Source: Tardiphaga sp. P9-11 (GTDB lineage: Bacteria > Pseudomonadota > Alphaproteobacteria > Rhizobiales > Xanthobacteraceae). From it: a stretch of DNA of 64,000 nucleotides. The translations under genes were made by a program, and so were the position numbers. This document shows positions 9,835 to 18,288 of the stretch, one piece after another (position 1 is the first letter of the stretch; every line of letters starts with the position of its first letter). The notes beneath the pieces were generated by a model, which was given only the letters and a program-made list of their open reading frames with translations, had not been told where the DNA came from and ran no database searches. The DNA lies in assembly GCF_008329525.1 (NCBI RefSeq), contig NZ_NPKQ01000007.1, positions 1 to 64,000 of the forward strand, written 5' to 3'.

Positions 9835-9963
9835 GACAATCTCCTGACATAGCACTTGATGACTTGGCACTTGACCGGGTCAGCCTGTCATGATCGCCTC
9901 ATGTCACAAATGGCATAAATCCCTCATTAAAGGACATTGAGCGCGGGTGATGGACGTGACGCG
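9835..9963. promoter_or_regulatory. Divergent promoter region with direct repeats
   Basis: The 129 bp between the divergent DJ-1 gene and its AraC-type neighbour contain GCACTTGA twice (9852-9859 and 9867-9874, 15 bp apart), with a related ACTTG at 9862-9866 between them. TGTCA/TGGCA-like elements follow at 9887-9915. AraC-family proteins commonly bind direct repeats in such places. The assignment is inference. Confidence 0.4.
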
Positions 9964-10902
9964 ATGATCGGCATTCTGGTTTTTCCGAAATTCCAGCTTC
10001 TCGACGCCGCCGGACCGATTTCCGCATTCGAGATCGCGGGCCGCATTGCCGGCGCGCCGCCAGTGATCAAGGTGATCGCGGCCGACGCCGGTGAGATCGC
10101 GAGTTCGTCGGGTGTGGTGTTATTGGCACGAGGACTGCGCTCGGCGGCAGCGCTTCAGACCCTGATCGTTGTCGGCGGAGAGGGTGTGCGTGCAGCGGCA
10201 ACATGTCCGCGCATCCTGGCCTTTGTCCGCAAGGCCGCGGGGCACGGCTGCCGCGTCGCCAGTGTGTGTTCCGGCACCTATGTTCTGGCCGAAGCGGGCA
10301 TTCTCGACGGCCGTCAGGCGACGACGCATTGGCGGCATACGCGGCATTTCCTCGCGAACTATCCGCGCGTGAAGCTCGAACCCGACAGGATATTCGCACG
10401 TGACGGCAATATCTGGAGTTCGGCCGGCATCAGTGCGGGCATCGATCTGGCGCTGGCGATGATCGTTGAAGACCATGGTGACGAGGTTGCCCGGGCCACA
10501 GCACGGCAGCTCGTGCTCTATCATCGTCGCGGCGGTGGTCAGTCGCAGTTCTCGTCGCTGCTCGAATTGAAGGCGCCGACCGGCCGTTTCGCGCCGCTGT
10601 TGAGCTGGGCACGCGAGCATCTCGATCATGCGCTTACCGTTGAGCAACTGGCCGAGCAGGCCGGCATGAGCGCGCGACATTTTACGCGTGCGTTCATCGC
10701 CGAGACGGGGGCCACACCTTCGAAGGCCATCGAGCGGCTTCGCGTCGAAGTGGCCAGGCAGCGCGTACAGGATTCCAGCGAAGCCATTGAGCTGATCGCG
10801 CAGTCGGCAGGCTTTCGCGATCCGGAACGGATGCGCCGTGCCTTCATTCGCAGTTTCGGCCAGCCGCCGCAGGCGCTGCGCCGGGCGGCGCGGGCGGGTT
10901 GA
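9964..10902 (+). CDS. GlxA-type AraC-family transcriptional regulator with DJ-1/PfpI domain
   Basis: This 312-residue protein has an N-terminal DJ-1/PfpI sensing domain (about residues 1-175, with VCSGTYVLAEAG at the elbow). A C-terminal AraC-type double helix-turn-helix follows (about residues 215-305, with LTVEQLAEQAGMSARHFTRA and a second HTH at IAQSAGFRDPERMRRAF). The ATG at 9964 was chosen. A TTG at 9937 is in frame, but its AGGA is only two bases away. It probably controls the divergent isonitrile hydratase-like gene and itself. The inducer is unknown. Confidence 0.88.
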   Translation: MIGILVFPKFQLLDAAGPISAFEIAGRIAGAPPVIKVIAADAGEIASSSGVVLLARGLRSAAALQTLIVVGGEGVRAAATCPRILAFVRKAAGHGCRVASVCSGTYVLAEAGILDGRQATTHWRHTRHFLANYPRVKLEPDRIFARDGNIWSSAGISAGIDLALAMIVEDHGDEVARATARQLVLYHRRGGGQSQFSSLLELKAPTGRFAPLLSWAREHLDHALTVEQLAEQAGMSARHFTRAFIAETGATPSKAIERLRVEVARQRVQDSSEAIELIAQSAGFRDPERMRRAFIRSFGQPPQALRRAARAG

Positions 10903-11078
10903 GACGCTTGCGCGCTGCCTCCATAAATTGGGCAACGGCGGATACGATATAGCCGGCAACATATGCGTTCGAGGTGCTATGCTTCGAAAGGTCACGGGAT
11001 GCGAGGGGGATCAGGGCGGCAGACGAGATCATCGCTTTCAAGGTGCCTGTTTACGGCGACAACTCAGGAAAATCTGAC

Positions 11079-12494
11079 ATGATCGACGATACGCGCAGCG
11101 AGCACGACCTGTTGGGCAACCGCGATATTCCAGCCGACGCTTACTACGGTGTTCATACGCTCAGGGCGGTCGAAAATTTTCCGATCACCGGGATTCCGAT
11201 TTCCATCTATCCCGAACTCATCAGTGCGCTCGCCGCGATCAAGCAGGCGGCGGCACTGTCGAATATGGAGCTGGGGCTGCTCGACAAGGTACGCGGCGAT
11301 GCGATCATCGCTGCTTGCGAAGAAATTCGCGCCGGTCGCCTGCATGACCAGTTCGTGGTGGACGTCATCCAGGGCGGCGCCGGGACCTCCACCAACATGA
11401 ACGCAAATGAGGTGATCGCCAATCGCGCCCTCGAAATTCTCGGTCATGGCAAAGGCGACTACGGGCATCTGCACCCGAACGAACAGGTCAATATGAGCCA
11501 AAGCACCAACGACGTGTATCCCACGGCGTTGAAGATCGCGACCTATCACGGCGTGTTTCACCTGATCGACGCGATGGCCGTGTTGCGAAAGGGATTCGAG
11601 CGCAAGGCGGACGAGTTCAAGGATGTCCTGAAAATGGGCCGCACCCAGTTGCAGGATGCGGTACCCATGACGCTCGGTCAGGAGTTCAGCACGTATGGCG
11701 TCATGATCGGCGAAGACGAGGAGCGATTGCGCGAGGCGGCCTTGCTGATTTGCGAGATCAACATGGGTGCGACAGCCATCGGCACCGGGATCGCGTCCCA
11801 TCCGGACTACGCGCGTCTGGTCTGCCTACATCTCGTCGCCATCACCGGCATGCCGCTGGTCACCGCCGTAAACCTGATCGAGGCCACGCAGGACTGCGGT
11901 TCGTTCGTTCAACTATCAGGCGTGCTCAAGCGGGTGGCCGTCAAGATTTCCAAGATCTGCAACGACCTCCGGCTGCTGTCGAGCGGCCCGCGCGCCGGTC
12001 TCAACGAGATCAATCTCCCGGCGGTACAGGCAGGTTCCTCGATCATGCCGGGCAAGGTGAACCCCGTTATTCCCGAAGTCGTGAACCAGGTCGCGTTCGA
12101 GGTGATCGGCAACGATCTCACGGTGACCTTTGCGGCCGAGGCTGGCCAGCTTCAGCTCAACGCGTTTGAGCCAATCATCGCGCACAGCCTGTTCAAGAGC
12201 GTCAGTCATATGCGGGAGGCTTGCCTGACGCTGGAGAAGCGTTGTGTCTCGGGTATTACTGCGAACCGCGAACGTCTCCGTGCCTATGTCGAGAATTCGA
12301 TCGGTCTCGTCACTGCGCTCAATCCCTATATCGGCTACGCCAATGCGACCGCCGTCGCGGTCGAGGCCCATGCGACCGGCCGCAGCGTCTACGATCTGGT
12401 GCTCGAAAAAGGCTTGCTACCGGCAGCGACCCTTGCCGCCATTCTCCACCCCGACGTACTCACCAAGCCCCAGAGCATGTTGATCCGCGAATGA
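11079..12494 (+). CDS. aspA: Aspartate ammonia-lyase
   Basis: This 471-residue enzyme of the fumarase/aspartase superfamily deaminates L-aspartate to fumarate and ammonia. The superfamily signature GSSIMPGKVNP is present near residue 325, with the earlier TSTNMNANEV and MGRTQLQDAVPMT active-site segments. The match is closer to aspartase than to class II fumarase. The start at 11079 has AGGAA eight bases upstream. The longer reading from 10974 adds unrelated residues. The gene lies between the AraC-type regulator and the converging aroQ/TRAP cluster. A product of fumarate would fit the dicarboxylate uptake genes nearby, but a link is inference. Confidence 0.94.
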   Translation: MIDDTRSEHDLLGNRDIPADAYYGVHTLRAVENFPITGIPISIYPELISALAAIKQAAALSNMELGLLDKVRGDAIIAACEEIRAGRLHDQFVVDVIQGGAGTSTNMNANEVIANRALEILGHGKGDYGHLHPNEQVNMSQSTNDVYPTALKIATYHGVFHLIDAMAVLRKGFERKADEFKDVLKMGRTQLQDAVPMTLGQEFSTYGVMIGEDEERLREAALLICEINMGATAIGTGIASHPDYARLVCLHLVAITGMPLVTAVNLIEATQDCGSFVQLSGVLKRVAVKISKICNDLRLLSSGPRAGLNEINLPAVQAGSSIMPGKVNPVIPEVVNQVAFEVIGNDLTVTFAAEAGQLQLNAFEPIIAHSLFKSVSHMREACLTLEKRCVSGITANRERLRAYVENSIGLVTALNPYIGYANATAVAVEAHATGRSVYDLVLEKGLLPAATLAAILHPDVLTKPQSMLIRE

Positions 12495-12516
12495 GGGCCG
12501 CATCGGTCCGGCGCGA

Positions 12517-12954
12517 TCAGCGCGTGGGCATCTGCGCGACCGCCAGCATCGCTGCGACATAGCCGTACGGTCCGAGACCGCAGATCACAGCGGTGGCAGC
12601 CTGCGAGAGCACAGAATGGCGATGATACTTGTCGCGGGCGTGGATATTGGAGATGTGCAGCTCCACGATCGGTCCCTCGAAGGCCTTCATCGCGTCGAGC
12701 ATGGCGATCGAGGTGAATGAATAGCCCGCGGGATTGATGATGATGGCGTCGGCATCCTGACGGGCCGACTGGATGAGGTCGACCAAAATGCCCTCGTGGT
12801 TCGACTGGTGGAACGCCAGCGCCAGTTTGAGTTTGACCGCCTGTTCCTCACAACTGGCCTTGATCTGGTCGAGCGTGGTGGTTCCGTAGATGTGCGGCTC
12901 CCGCACGCCGAGCAGGTTGAGGTTGGGACCGTTGAGGATCATCACGCGTTTCAT
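12517..12954 (-). CDS. aroQ: Type II 3-dehydroquinate dehydratase, TRAP-linked copy
   Basis: This 145-residue enzyme catalyses the reversible dehydration of 3-dehydroquinate to 3-dehydroshikimate. It shows [18 protein letters not shown] with the catalytic Tyr, the QSNHEG loop, NPAGYSFTS, and ELHISNIHARDKYHRHS with the catalytic His region. RBS AAGGAAG precedes the ATG at 12954. It is the last gene after dctP-dctQ-dctM. A second, better placed biosynthetic aroQ lies at 35772-36239, so this copy is more likely catabolic (quinate/shikimate use). That role is inference from context. Confidence 0.93.
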   Translation of the reverse strand: MKRVMILNGPNLNLLGVREPHIYGTTTLDQIKASCEEQAVKLKLALAFHQSNHEGILVDLIQSARQDADAIIINPAGYSFTSIAMLDAMKAFEGPIVELHISNIHARDKYHRHSVLSQAATAVICGLGPYGYVAAMLAVAQMPTR

Positions 12955-12968
12955 TATCGAACTTCCTT

Positions 12969-14249
12969 CTAGCCGCCGAGCCACTTCGCCGGCACCATCA
13001 CGAGCGACGGAAACAGCGTCAGCAGCGCCAGCACCACCAATTGTGCGATCATGAACGGCCAGACGCCGCGCATGATCTCGTCCATGCTCACCTTCGCCAC
13101 GCCGCACACCACGTTGAGCACCACGCCGACCGGCGGCGTGATCAGTCCGATCGCGTTGTTGATGATGAACAGCACGCCAAAATAGACCGGATCGATACCG
13201 GCCTCGCGGACAATCGGCATCAACACGGGCGTCAGGATCAGTATGGTTGGTGTCATGTCGAGTGCGGTGCCGACGATGACGACAATGGTCATCAACACGA
13301 TCATGAGAAGCGTCTGGTTGCCCATGAAGGGGCGGGCGAGCTCGACGATCTGGCTGGAGATTTCGGCCACCGTAATCAGCCATGACGACACCAGCGCCGC
13401 GGCGACAAGGAACATCACCACGGCGGTGATCTGGGCCGAGCTGATCAGGATCTTGACCAGTTGCGGGAAGGTCAGCTCCCGATAGACGAAGGTGGCGACG
13501 ATGAAGGAATAGACCGCGACGACGACGGCCGCTTCGGTCGGCGTGAAGATGCCGAAGCGCAAGCCGAAAACGATGATCATCGGCAGCATCAAGGCCCAGA
13601 AGCCGTCGATCAGCGCGCGAAAGATCTGCGCTAGGCTCTGGCGCGGCGGACTCACCGAGTTCTCATTGCGTGCAACCCACCACCAGGCGAAGCACAGGCT
13701 GCCGCCGAGCATCAGGCCCGGCACCACGCCGGCGAGAAACAGTTTTGAGATGGAAACGCCGGCGGCAACGCCGAAGATCACGAATCCGATCGAAGGAGGG
13801 ATCACCGGCGCGATGATGCCGCCGGCGGCGACGAGGCCGGCTGCGGAGGCGCGGTTATGTCCGGCCGCAACCATCATAGGGACCAACAGTGCGCCGAGCG
13901 CGGCGGCGTCGGCGACGGCCGAGCCGGATAGCGATGCCAGGATGCAGGAGGTGAGAATGGCGACATAGCCGAGCCCGCCTCGCAAATGGCCGACAATAGC
14001 GATGGCGAAATTCAGGATACGTCGGGCGAGGCCGCCGGTGTTCATGATCTCGCCGGCCAGAATGAAGAACGGCACCGCCATCAGCGGGAAGGAGTCGACG
14101 CCATTGATGACGTTCTGCGCGATGATCTGGGAGTCGAAGATATCCAGATAGGTCATCAGCGCGATGCCGCAGATGATCAAAGCGAATGCGATCGGCATGC
14201 CGATGGCCATCGCGCCGAGCAGCGAGAAAGTGAAGATGCTGAGGGTCAT
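12969..14249 (-). CDS. dctM: TRAP transporter large permease (DctM type)
   Basis: This 426-residue inner-membrane protein has about 12 membrane segments and is the large, transport-catalysing subunit of a tripartite ATP-independent periplasmic transporter. Typical features are the early FFILAGEIMNTGG segment and VIPPSIGFVIFGV. The start at 14249 overlaps the dctQ stop by 4 bp (ATGA), showing translational coupling. It acts with DctP (binding protein) and DctQ (small permease) to import an organic acid with sodium or protons. The substrate is not evident; neighbours suggest a C4-dicarboxylate or a quinate-type compound. Confidence 0.95.
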   Translation of the reverse strand: MTLSIFTFSLLGAMAIGMPIAFALIICGIALMTYLDIFDSQIIAQNVINGVDSFPLMAVPFFILAGEIMNTGGLARRILNFAIAIVGHLRGGLGYVAILTSCILASLSGSAVADAAALGALLVPMMVAAGHNRASAAGLVAAGGIIAPVIPPSIGFVIFGVAAGVSISKLFLAGVVPGLMLGGSLCFAWWWVARNENSVSPPRQSLAQIFRALIDGFWALMLPMIIVFGLRFGIFTPTEAAVVVAVYSFIVATFVYRELTFPQLVKILISSAQITAVVMFLVAAALVSSWLITVAEISSQIVELARPFMGNQTLLMIVLMTIVVIVGTALDMTPTILILTPVLMPIVREAGIDPVYFGVLFIINNAIGLITPPVGVVLNVVCGVAKVSMDEIMRGVWPFMIAQLVVLALLTLFPSLVMVPAKWLGG

Positions 14250-14821
14250 CGGCGGTCGTTCCCGTTGGCGTGAGACGACGTTGCCGGGACCTGTTCCTCG
14301 GACTCGCTGATGGCGATCAGGTCATCTGTCGACACCTGTCCGGTGAAAAGCCGATACAGGTCATGCAGCAGGATCGGGATCGAGGCGACGCCGAAGACGA
14401 GACCTGCGGCGTAGAACAGGCCGACGGAGAGACCGGAGGCGGGCGCTGTCGTGTCCCAGTTCAGCACCGTCTGTTTCCACGAGCCTTCGGTAAGCAATAT
14501 AGAGGCGTAGAGCATCAGCGCGTGACTGAGCGCGTAGCAGATCTTGCGGCCCGTCGGCGATAGCAGCTTCACGAAACTGTCGACGCCGAGATGGGCATGT
14601 TCGCGGAGGCCGACGATGGCGCCGAGAAACACCATCCAGACGAATAGCCAGCGCGACAGCTCCTCGGAAATGGCGATGCCCGAGTTGAAGACGTAACGCA
14701 GCACGACATTGCCGAATACCAGGACCACCATGGCGGCAAGCAACACCGCCATGACGATCTTGATCGACCGGTAATAGGCTTCGACGATCCTGCTTGTCGC
14801 ACTAGTTGATGAAGCGGACAT
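14246..14821 (-). CDS. dctQ: TRAP transporter small permease (DctQ type)
   Basis: This 191-residue protein has four membrane helices, with the DctQ pattern NVVLRYVFNSGIAISEELSRW followed by GLREHAHLGVD. It couples the binding protein to DctM. The C-terminal tail after the last helix is unusually long and acidic. It is preceded by dctP with a 57-bp gap and overlaps dctM by 4 bp. Confidence 0.93.
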   Translation of the reverse strand: MSASSTSATSRIVEAYYRSIKIVMAVLLAAMVVLVFGNVVLRYVFNSGIAISEELSRWLFVWMVFLGAIVGLREHAHLGVDSFVKLLSPTGRKICYALSHALMLYASILLTEGSWKQTVLNWDTTAPASGLSVGLFYAAGLVFGVASIPILLHDLYRLFTGQVSTDDLIAISESEEQVPATSSHANGNDRR

Positions 14822-14878
14822 GGATGCTTTCGCAGTGAGCGTGGGATCGTCGCGTAGTGACGGTTGGTGATGCGCGGC

Positions 14879-15898
14879 TCAGTCCTTGTGAACGCGCTCA
14901 AGTTCGCTGTTGAACAGCTTGACGATCTCCTGATCGTAGTCGGCAGAGAATTTTGCCGCGATCGGCTTGGTCTTGTCGCGCATCTTGTTCAGTTCGGCCG
15001 GCGCGATCTCGTTGACTTCCATGCCCTTGGCCTTCAGCTCGCCGACGGAAGCCGCGGCTGCATCGCGGCTGACCTTGCGCTGATAGTCGCGCGCCTCGTT
15101 GGCTGCATCCTGCAGGATCTTCTGCTCGTCCTTGGAGAGCTTGTCCCAGAACACCTTGCTGACCAGGATGATGTTGGTGGAGTAGGTGTGGTTGGTGACG
15201 CTGAGATATTTCTGCACCTCGTAGAACTTGTTCGACAGGATCACCGAGAACGGATTTTCCTGGCCGTCCACCGTGCGTGTTTCCAGCGCGGTGTAGAGCT
15301 CGGAGAAGCTCATCGGCACCGGATTGGCGTTGAACGCCTTGAAGGTCTCGAGATAGACCGGGTTCGGGATCACGCGGATCTTAATGCCGTCGAGGTCTTC
15401 GCCCTTGGTGATCGGGCGGCGGCTGTTGGTGACGTTGCGGAAGCCGAGATCCCAATAGCCGAGACCGATCAGACCCTTTTCCGGCAGCTTGGCCAGCAGG
15501 GCCGAGCCGAGCGGGCCGTCCAGCAGCGCGTCGGCCTGCTTCGGCGTCGAGACGATGAACGGGAAATCGATCAGCCCGTAATCCTTGACGATGCCGACCA
15601 GCGAGGTCGTCGCTGGCGACTGCATCTCCTGCGTGCCGGCGCGCAATGCCGACTGCTGCTGCATCTCGGAGCCAAGCTGGTTAGCGGGATATTCGCGCAC
15701 CTTCATCTTGCCGCCGCTCTTGGCCGCAACGAGTTCGGTGAACTTCTGCACGCCCTTGCTGACGGGATGATCGGTGTTGTTGAGGTGACCCCAGCGGATC
15801 GTGCGCTCCTGTACCTGCGCGGATGCAGGGCCGCCGGCGATGGCGAGGGTGGCGGCGATGGCGGCAAGCCAGACGGCGGACTTCGGGTGTACGGACAT
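14879..15898 (-). CDS. dctP: TRAP transporter substrate-binding protein (DctP type)
   Basis: This 339-residue periplasmic protein has a signal peptide (MSVHPKSAVWLAAIAATLAI, cleavage near ASAQ). The DctP fold includes GQENPFSVILSNKFYEVQKYLS and the Arg-containing IKIRVIPNPVYLETFKAF, whose Arg normally pairs with a substrate carboxylate. The start at 15898 has GGGAG upstream. It is the first gene of dctP-dctQ-dctM-aroQ and is transcribed away from the GntR regulator. The substrate is probably a carboxylate. Confidence 0.94.
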   Translation of the reverse strand: MSVHPKSAVWLAAIAATLAIAGGPASAQVQERTIRWGHLNNTDHPVSKGVQKFTELVAAKSGGKMKVREYPANQLGSEMQQQSALRAGTQEMQSPATTSLVGIVKDYGLIDFPFIVSTPKQADALLDGPLGSALLAKLPEKGLIGLGYWDLGFRNVTNSRRPITKGEDLDGIKIRVIPNPVYLETFKAFNANPVPMSFSELYTALETRTVDGQENPFSVILSNKFYEVQKYLSVTNHTYSTNIILVSKVFWDKLSKDEQKILQDAANEARDYQRKVSRDAAAASVGELKAKGMEVNEIAPAELNKMRDKTKPIAAKFSADYDQEIVKLFNSELERVHKD

Positions 15899-16061
15899 GT
15901 TGAAGCTCCCTTGGATGGTATTTTTACTTCTTGGCGTCACCGTCATCTACGACAAAACAAAAATCAACCTATATTTTACATTATCTATGATGATTTGTGT
16001 CGGAGGCGCGGGGTGATGTATGGTGGCGCAACGCGACCATTCCTCGTCACCAGGACCTTTC
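15899..16061. promoter_or_regulatory. AT-rich divergent promoter/operator, dctP and GntR gene
   Basis: The region between dctP and the GntR gene contains a markedly AT-rich block (about 15950-16000). It is flanked by an imperfect inverted repeat: GACAAAACAAAATCA at 15952-15966 and TGATTTGTGTC at 15991-16001. This is a plausible GntR-family operator controlling both transcripts. Confidence 0.45.
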
Positions 16062-16796
16062 ATGCTGGATACCCCCATGGCGGATCGCGCCGGAGAGACC
16101 GTCGGCGACAGCGCCTATCGGCGTATCCGCAACGACGTGATTTTCGGCACTCTTGAGCCCGGCCAGAAGCTGAAGCTGGAGAAGATGAGCGTCGCGTATG
16201 GCACCAGCGTCTCGACGCTGCGCGAGACGCTGAACCGTTTGTGCTCGGAAGGTTTTGTTGTCGCCGAAGGCCAGCGCGGCTTCGAGGTCACGTCGATCTC
16301 GGCCACGGAATTCCAGCAGATCGCCGAATTGCGTGAACTGCTCGAGGGCCATGCCATCGAGCAATCCTTCAAGTCAGGCGATCTCGATTGGGAAGCGCTG
16401 GTTGTCTCCGCGCATCACAAACTGTCCGCCATGGAAAAGGCGATGCTGGCTGGCGACAAGTCGAAGACCGAGGCCTGGAAGCAGTGCGACTGGCAGTTTC
16501 ACCGCGCGCTGATCGCAGCCTGCGGCTCGCAGGTGCTGCTCGATGCGTTGTCCGCGGCCTACGACAAATATCTGCGCTATCAGATGCTGGCGGTGGTGTT
16601 TCGCGGCGAGGTCGCCGCGGTCGAGCACCGCGAATTGATGAATGCTGCGCTGGCACGGGATTCCGCGAAGGCGCGAAAACTGCTGCACACCCACATCCAT
16701 GACTGCGTGAAGCATGCGCTTGGCAATTCGGACTGGCTGAGACCGGCTCCGTCGCGGCAGCAAACCATCCAACAGCGTAAAAAACTGAAAACCTAG
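16062..16796 (+). CDS. GntR-family regulator, FadR/FCD subfamily
   Basis: This 244-residue protein has an N-terminal winged helix (about residues 15-80, AYRRIRNDVIFGTLEPGQ and TLRETLNRLCSEG) and a C-terminal FCD effector domain. The FCD metal-site histidines are seen in QFHRALIAACG, EHRELMNAAL and HTHIHD. These regulators usually bind carboxylic acids, which fits control of the divergent TRAP operon. The start at 16062 has AGGA six bases upstream. An ATG at 16020, 13 bases after GGAGG, is an alternative. Its stop codon overlaps the stop of the converging GFA gene by 4 bp at a CTAG. Confidence 0.9.
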   Translation: MLDTPMADRAGETVGDSAYRRIRNDVIFGTLEPGQKLKLEKMSVAYGTSVSTLRETLNRLCSEGFVVAEGQRGFEVTSISATEFQQIAELRELLEGHAIEQSFKSGDLDWEALVVSAHHKLSAMEKAMLAGDKSKTEAWKQCDWQFHRALIAACGSQVLLDALSAAYDKYLRYQMLAVVFRGEVAAVEHRELMNAALARDSAKARKLLHTHIHDCVKHALGNSDWLRPAPSRQQTIQQRKKLKT

Positions 16797-17284
16797 AACG
16801 GTTCGTCGTTTGGAGTCCGTTTCTTCTTTCTTCCCGGACGTTCCCAGACGACGCCCGGAAAGCCCTTGAGCGGAACCAGCGGTTCGCCGGTGTAGGTCCA
16901 CTCCTGCAACTCCTCGATTCCGATATGATAAAGCGGCTGTCGGCCGGTGCGGCTGCCGAACAACGCGCGGGGAATGTTGACCATGTGCGGCGAGCGGGCA
17001 CGTTCGTAGAATAGCGGCGTGCCGCATCGCGCGCAGAAGCTTCGCGCGGTTCCCGACGCCTTGTCTTCAAAGCGTGTGATCTCCGCTTCGCCTGCGGTGA
17101 CGCGGAAACGCTTGCGCCAGCTGCCTACATAGGTGGCGTAGGCGGCGCCATGCGCCTGCCGTGTTGCGCGGGAATGATCGTGCCACGCCCAGCGCGCTGG
17201 AAAATCGATTTCGAACTGAACCGTGCCACACAGGCAACGGCACCTGATCGGACCGCCGGGTGCGATCTTCTCCGGCTTCTTCAT
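16793..17284 (-). CDS. GFA family protein (glutathione-dependent formaldehyde-activating enzyme-like)
   Basis: This 163-residue zinc-binding protein of the GFA/CENP-V fold has RCRCLCGTVQ near the N-terminus and CARCGTPLFYE in the middle, supplying the zinc cysteines. Family members include an enzyme speeding S-hydroxymethylglutathione formation, but most are uncharacterised. The start at 17284 has AGGAG upstream. It is the third gene of an SDR-hydrolase-GFA operon with gaps of 27 and 29 bp. The C-terminus is basic (RPGRKKKR). Confidence 0.87.
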   Translation of the reverse strand: MKKPEKIAPGGPIRCRCLCGTVQFEIDFPARWAWHDHSRATRQAHGAAYATYVGSWRKRFRVTAGEAEITRFEDKASGTARSFCARCGTPLFYERARSPHMVNIPRALFGSRTGRQPLYHIGIEELQEWTYTGEPLVPLKGFPGVVWERPGRKKKRTPNDEPF

Positions 17285-17313
17285 CGCGATTGCTCCTGGG
17301 GGCGCCGCCAGCG

Positions 17314-18261
17314 CTAGTCCAACCCTTTCAGCCATTCCCCCATCTCATGCAGCGCCGTATTCGCCTTGGGCAGGATCTTGCCCATGGTGATGAAGCCGTG
17401 AAATTGCCCGGGATAGGTCTTGTAGGCCACGGCGACGCCGGCCTCTGACAGGCGCCGGGCATATTCATCGCCTTCGTCGCGCAGCGGATCAGCGCCGGCG
17501 GTCATGACATAGGCCGGCGGCAGGCCCGCGAGCTTGTCCATGCGGGCAGGCGAGGCGCGCCAGTTGTCGACATCGGCCGTGCCGGTGAGGTAGTGATCGG
17601 CGAACCAGCGGATGACGTTGTGCGTCAACAGGCAGCTTGTCTCCGGCTCGCTATGCGAGGGATGGCTCATGCGAAAATCTGTGGCAGGATAGATTAGCAA
17701 CTGGCCGGCGAGTTTCGGGCCGCCATTGTCCCGCGCATCAATGGCAACGATGGCCGCGAGATTGCCGCCGGCGCTATCGCCGCCGACGCTGATCTGCTTT
17801 GCATCCACATTGAGCTGTACGGCGTTCTCGGAAATCCAGCGCGTCGCGGCAATGGCGTCGTCGATGGCGGCCGGAAACTTGTGCTCAGGCGCGAGGCGGT
17901 AATCGACCGAGATGACGATCATCTCGGCTTCATGGGCGAGGATGCGGCACACCACGTCATGCGAGTCGAGATCGCCGATCACCCAGCCGCCGCCGTGGAA
18001 GAACACCAGGCAGGGCGACATGCCGTCCTTTTTCCGGAGGGGCTTCGGTGTATAGAGGCGCACGGGAATGGCGCCGGCCGGGCCGGGTACCGTCATGGAT
18101 GTCACCGACGCCAGTTCTGGCGGTTCGGGATTGGCGACCGGGCGCGCTTTCAAATACCACTCGCGCGCTTCCTGGGGCGAGATCGTCTCATAGGGTGGTC
18201 GGCCGGCATCGCGGAAGACGTTGAGGACGACGGCGGCATCGGGATCGAGAACAACGGGCAT
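17314..18261 (-). CDS. Alpha/beta hydrolase, HSL-family esterase
   Basis: This 315-residue carboxylesterase/lipase is of the hormone-sensitive-lipase family. The oxyanion-hole motif HGGGW is near residue 90, the nucleophile Ser is in GDSAGG near residue 163, the acid is in DPLRDE near residue 260, and the catalytic His is in FHGF near 290. It has no signal peptide, so it is cytoplasmic. The substrate is unknown. It lies between the SDR and GFA genes in one operon, suggesting stepwise breakdown of an ester or lactone. Confidence 0.93.
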   Translation of the reverse strand: MPVVLDPDAAVVLNVFRDAGRPPYETISPQEAREWYLKARPVANPEPPELASVTSMTVPGPAGAIPVRLYTPKPLRKKDGMSPCLVFFHGGGWVIGDLDSHDVVCRILAHEAEMIVISVDYRLAPEHKFPAAIDDAIAATRWISENAVQLNVDAKQISVGGDSAGGNLAAIVAIDARDNGGPKLAGQLLIYPATDFRMSHPSHSEPETSCLLTHNVIRWFADHYLTGTADVDNWRASPARMDKLAGLPPAYVMTAGADPLRDEGDEYARRLSEAGVAVAYKTYPGQFHGFITMGKILPKANTALHEMGEWLKGLD

Positions 18262-18288
18262 GTGATCTGCTCTTGGTTTTATTGGTGC

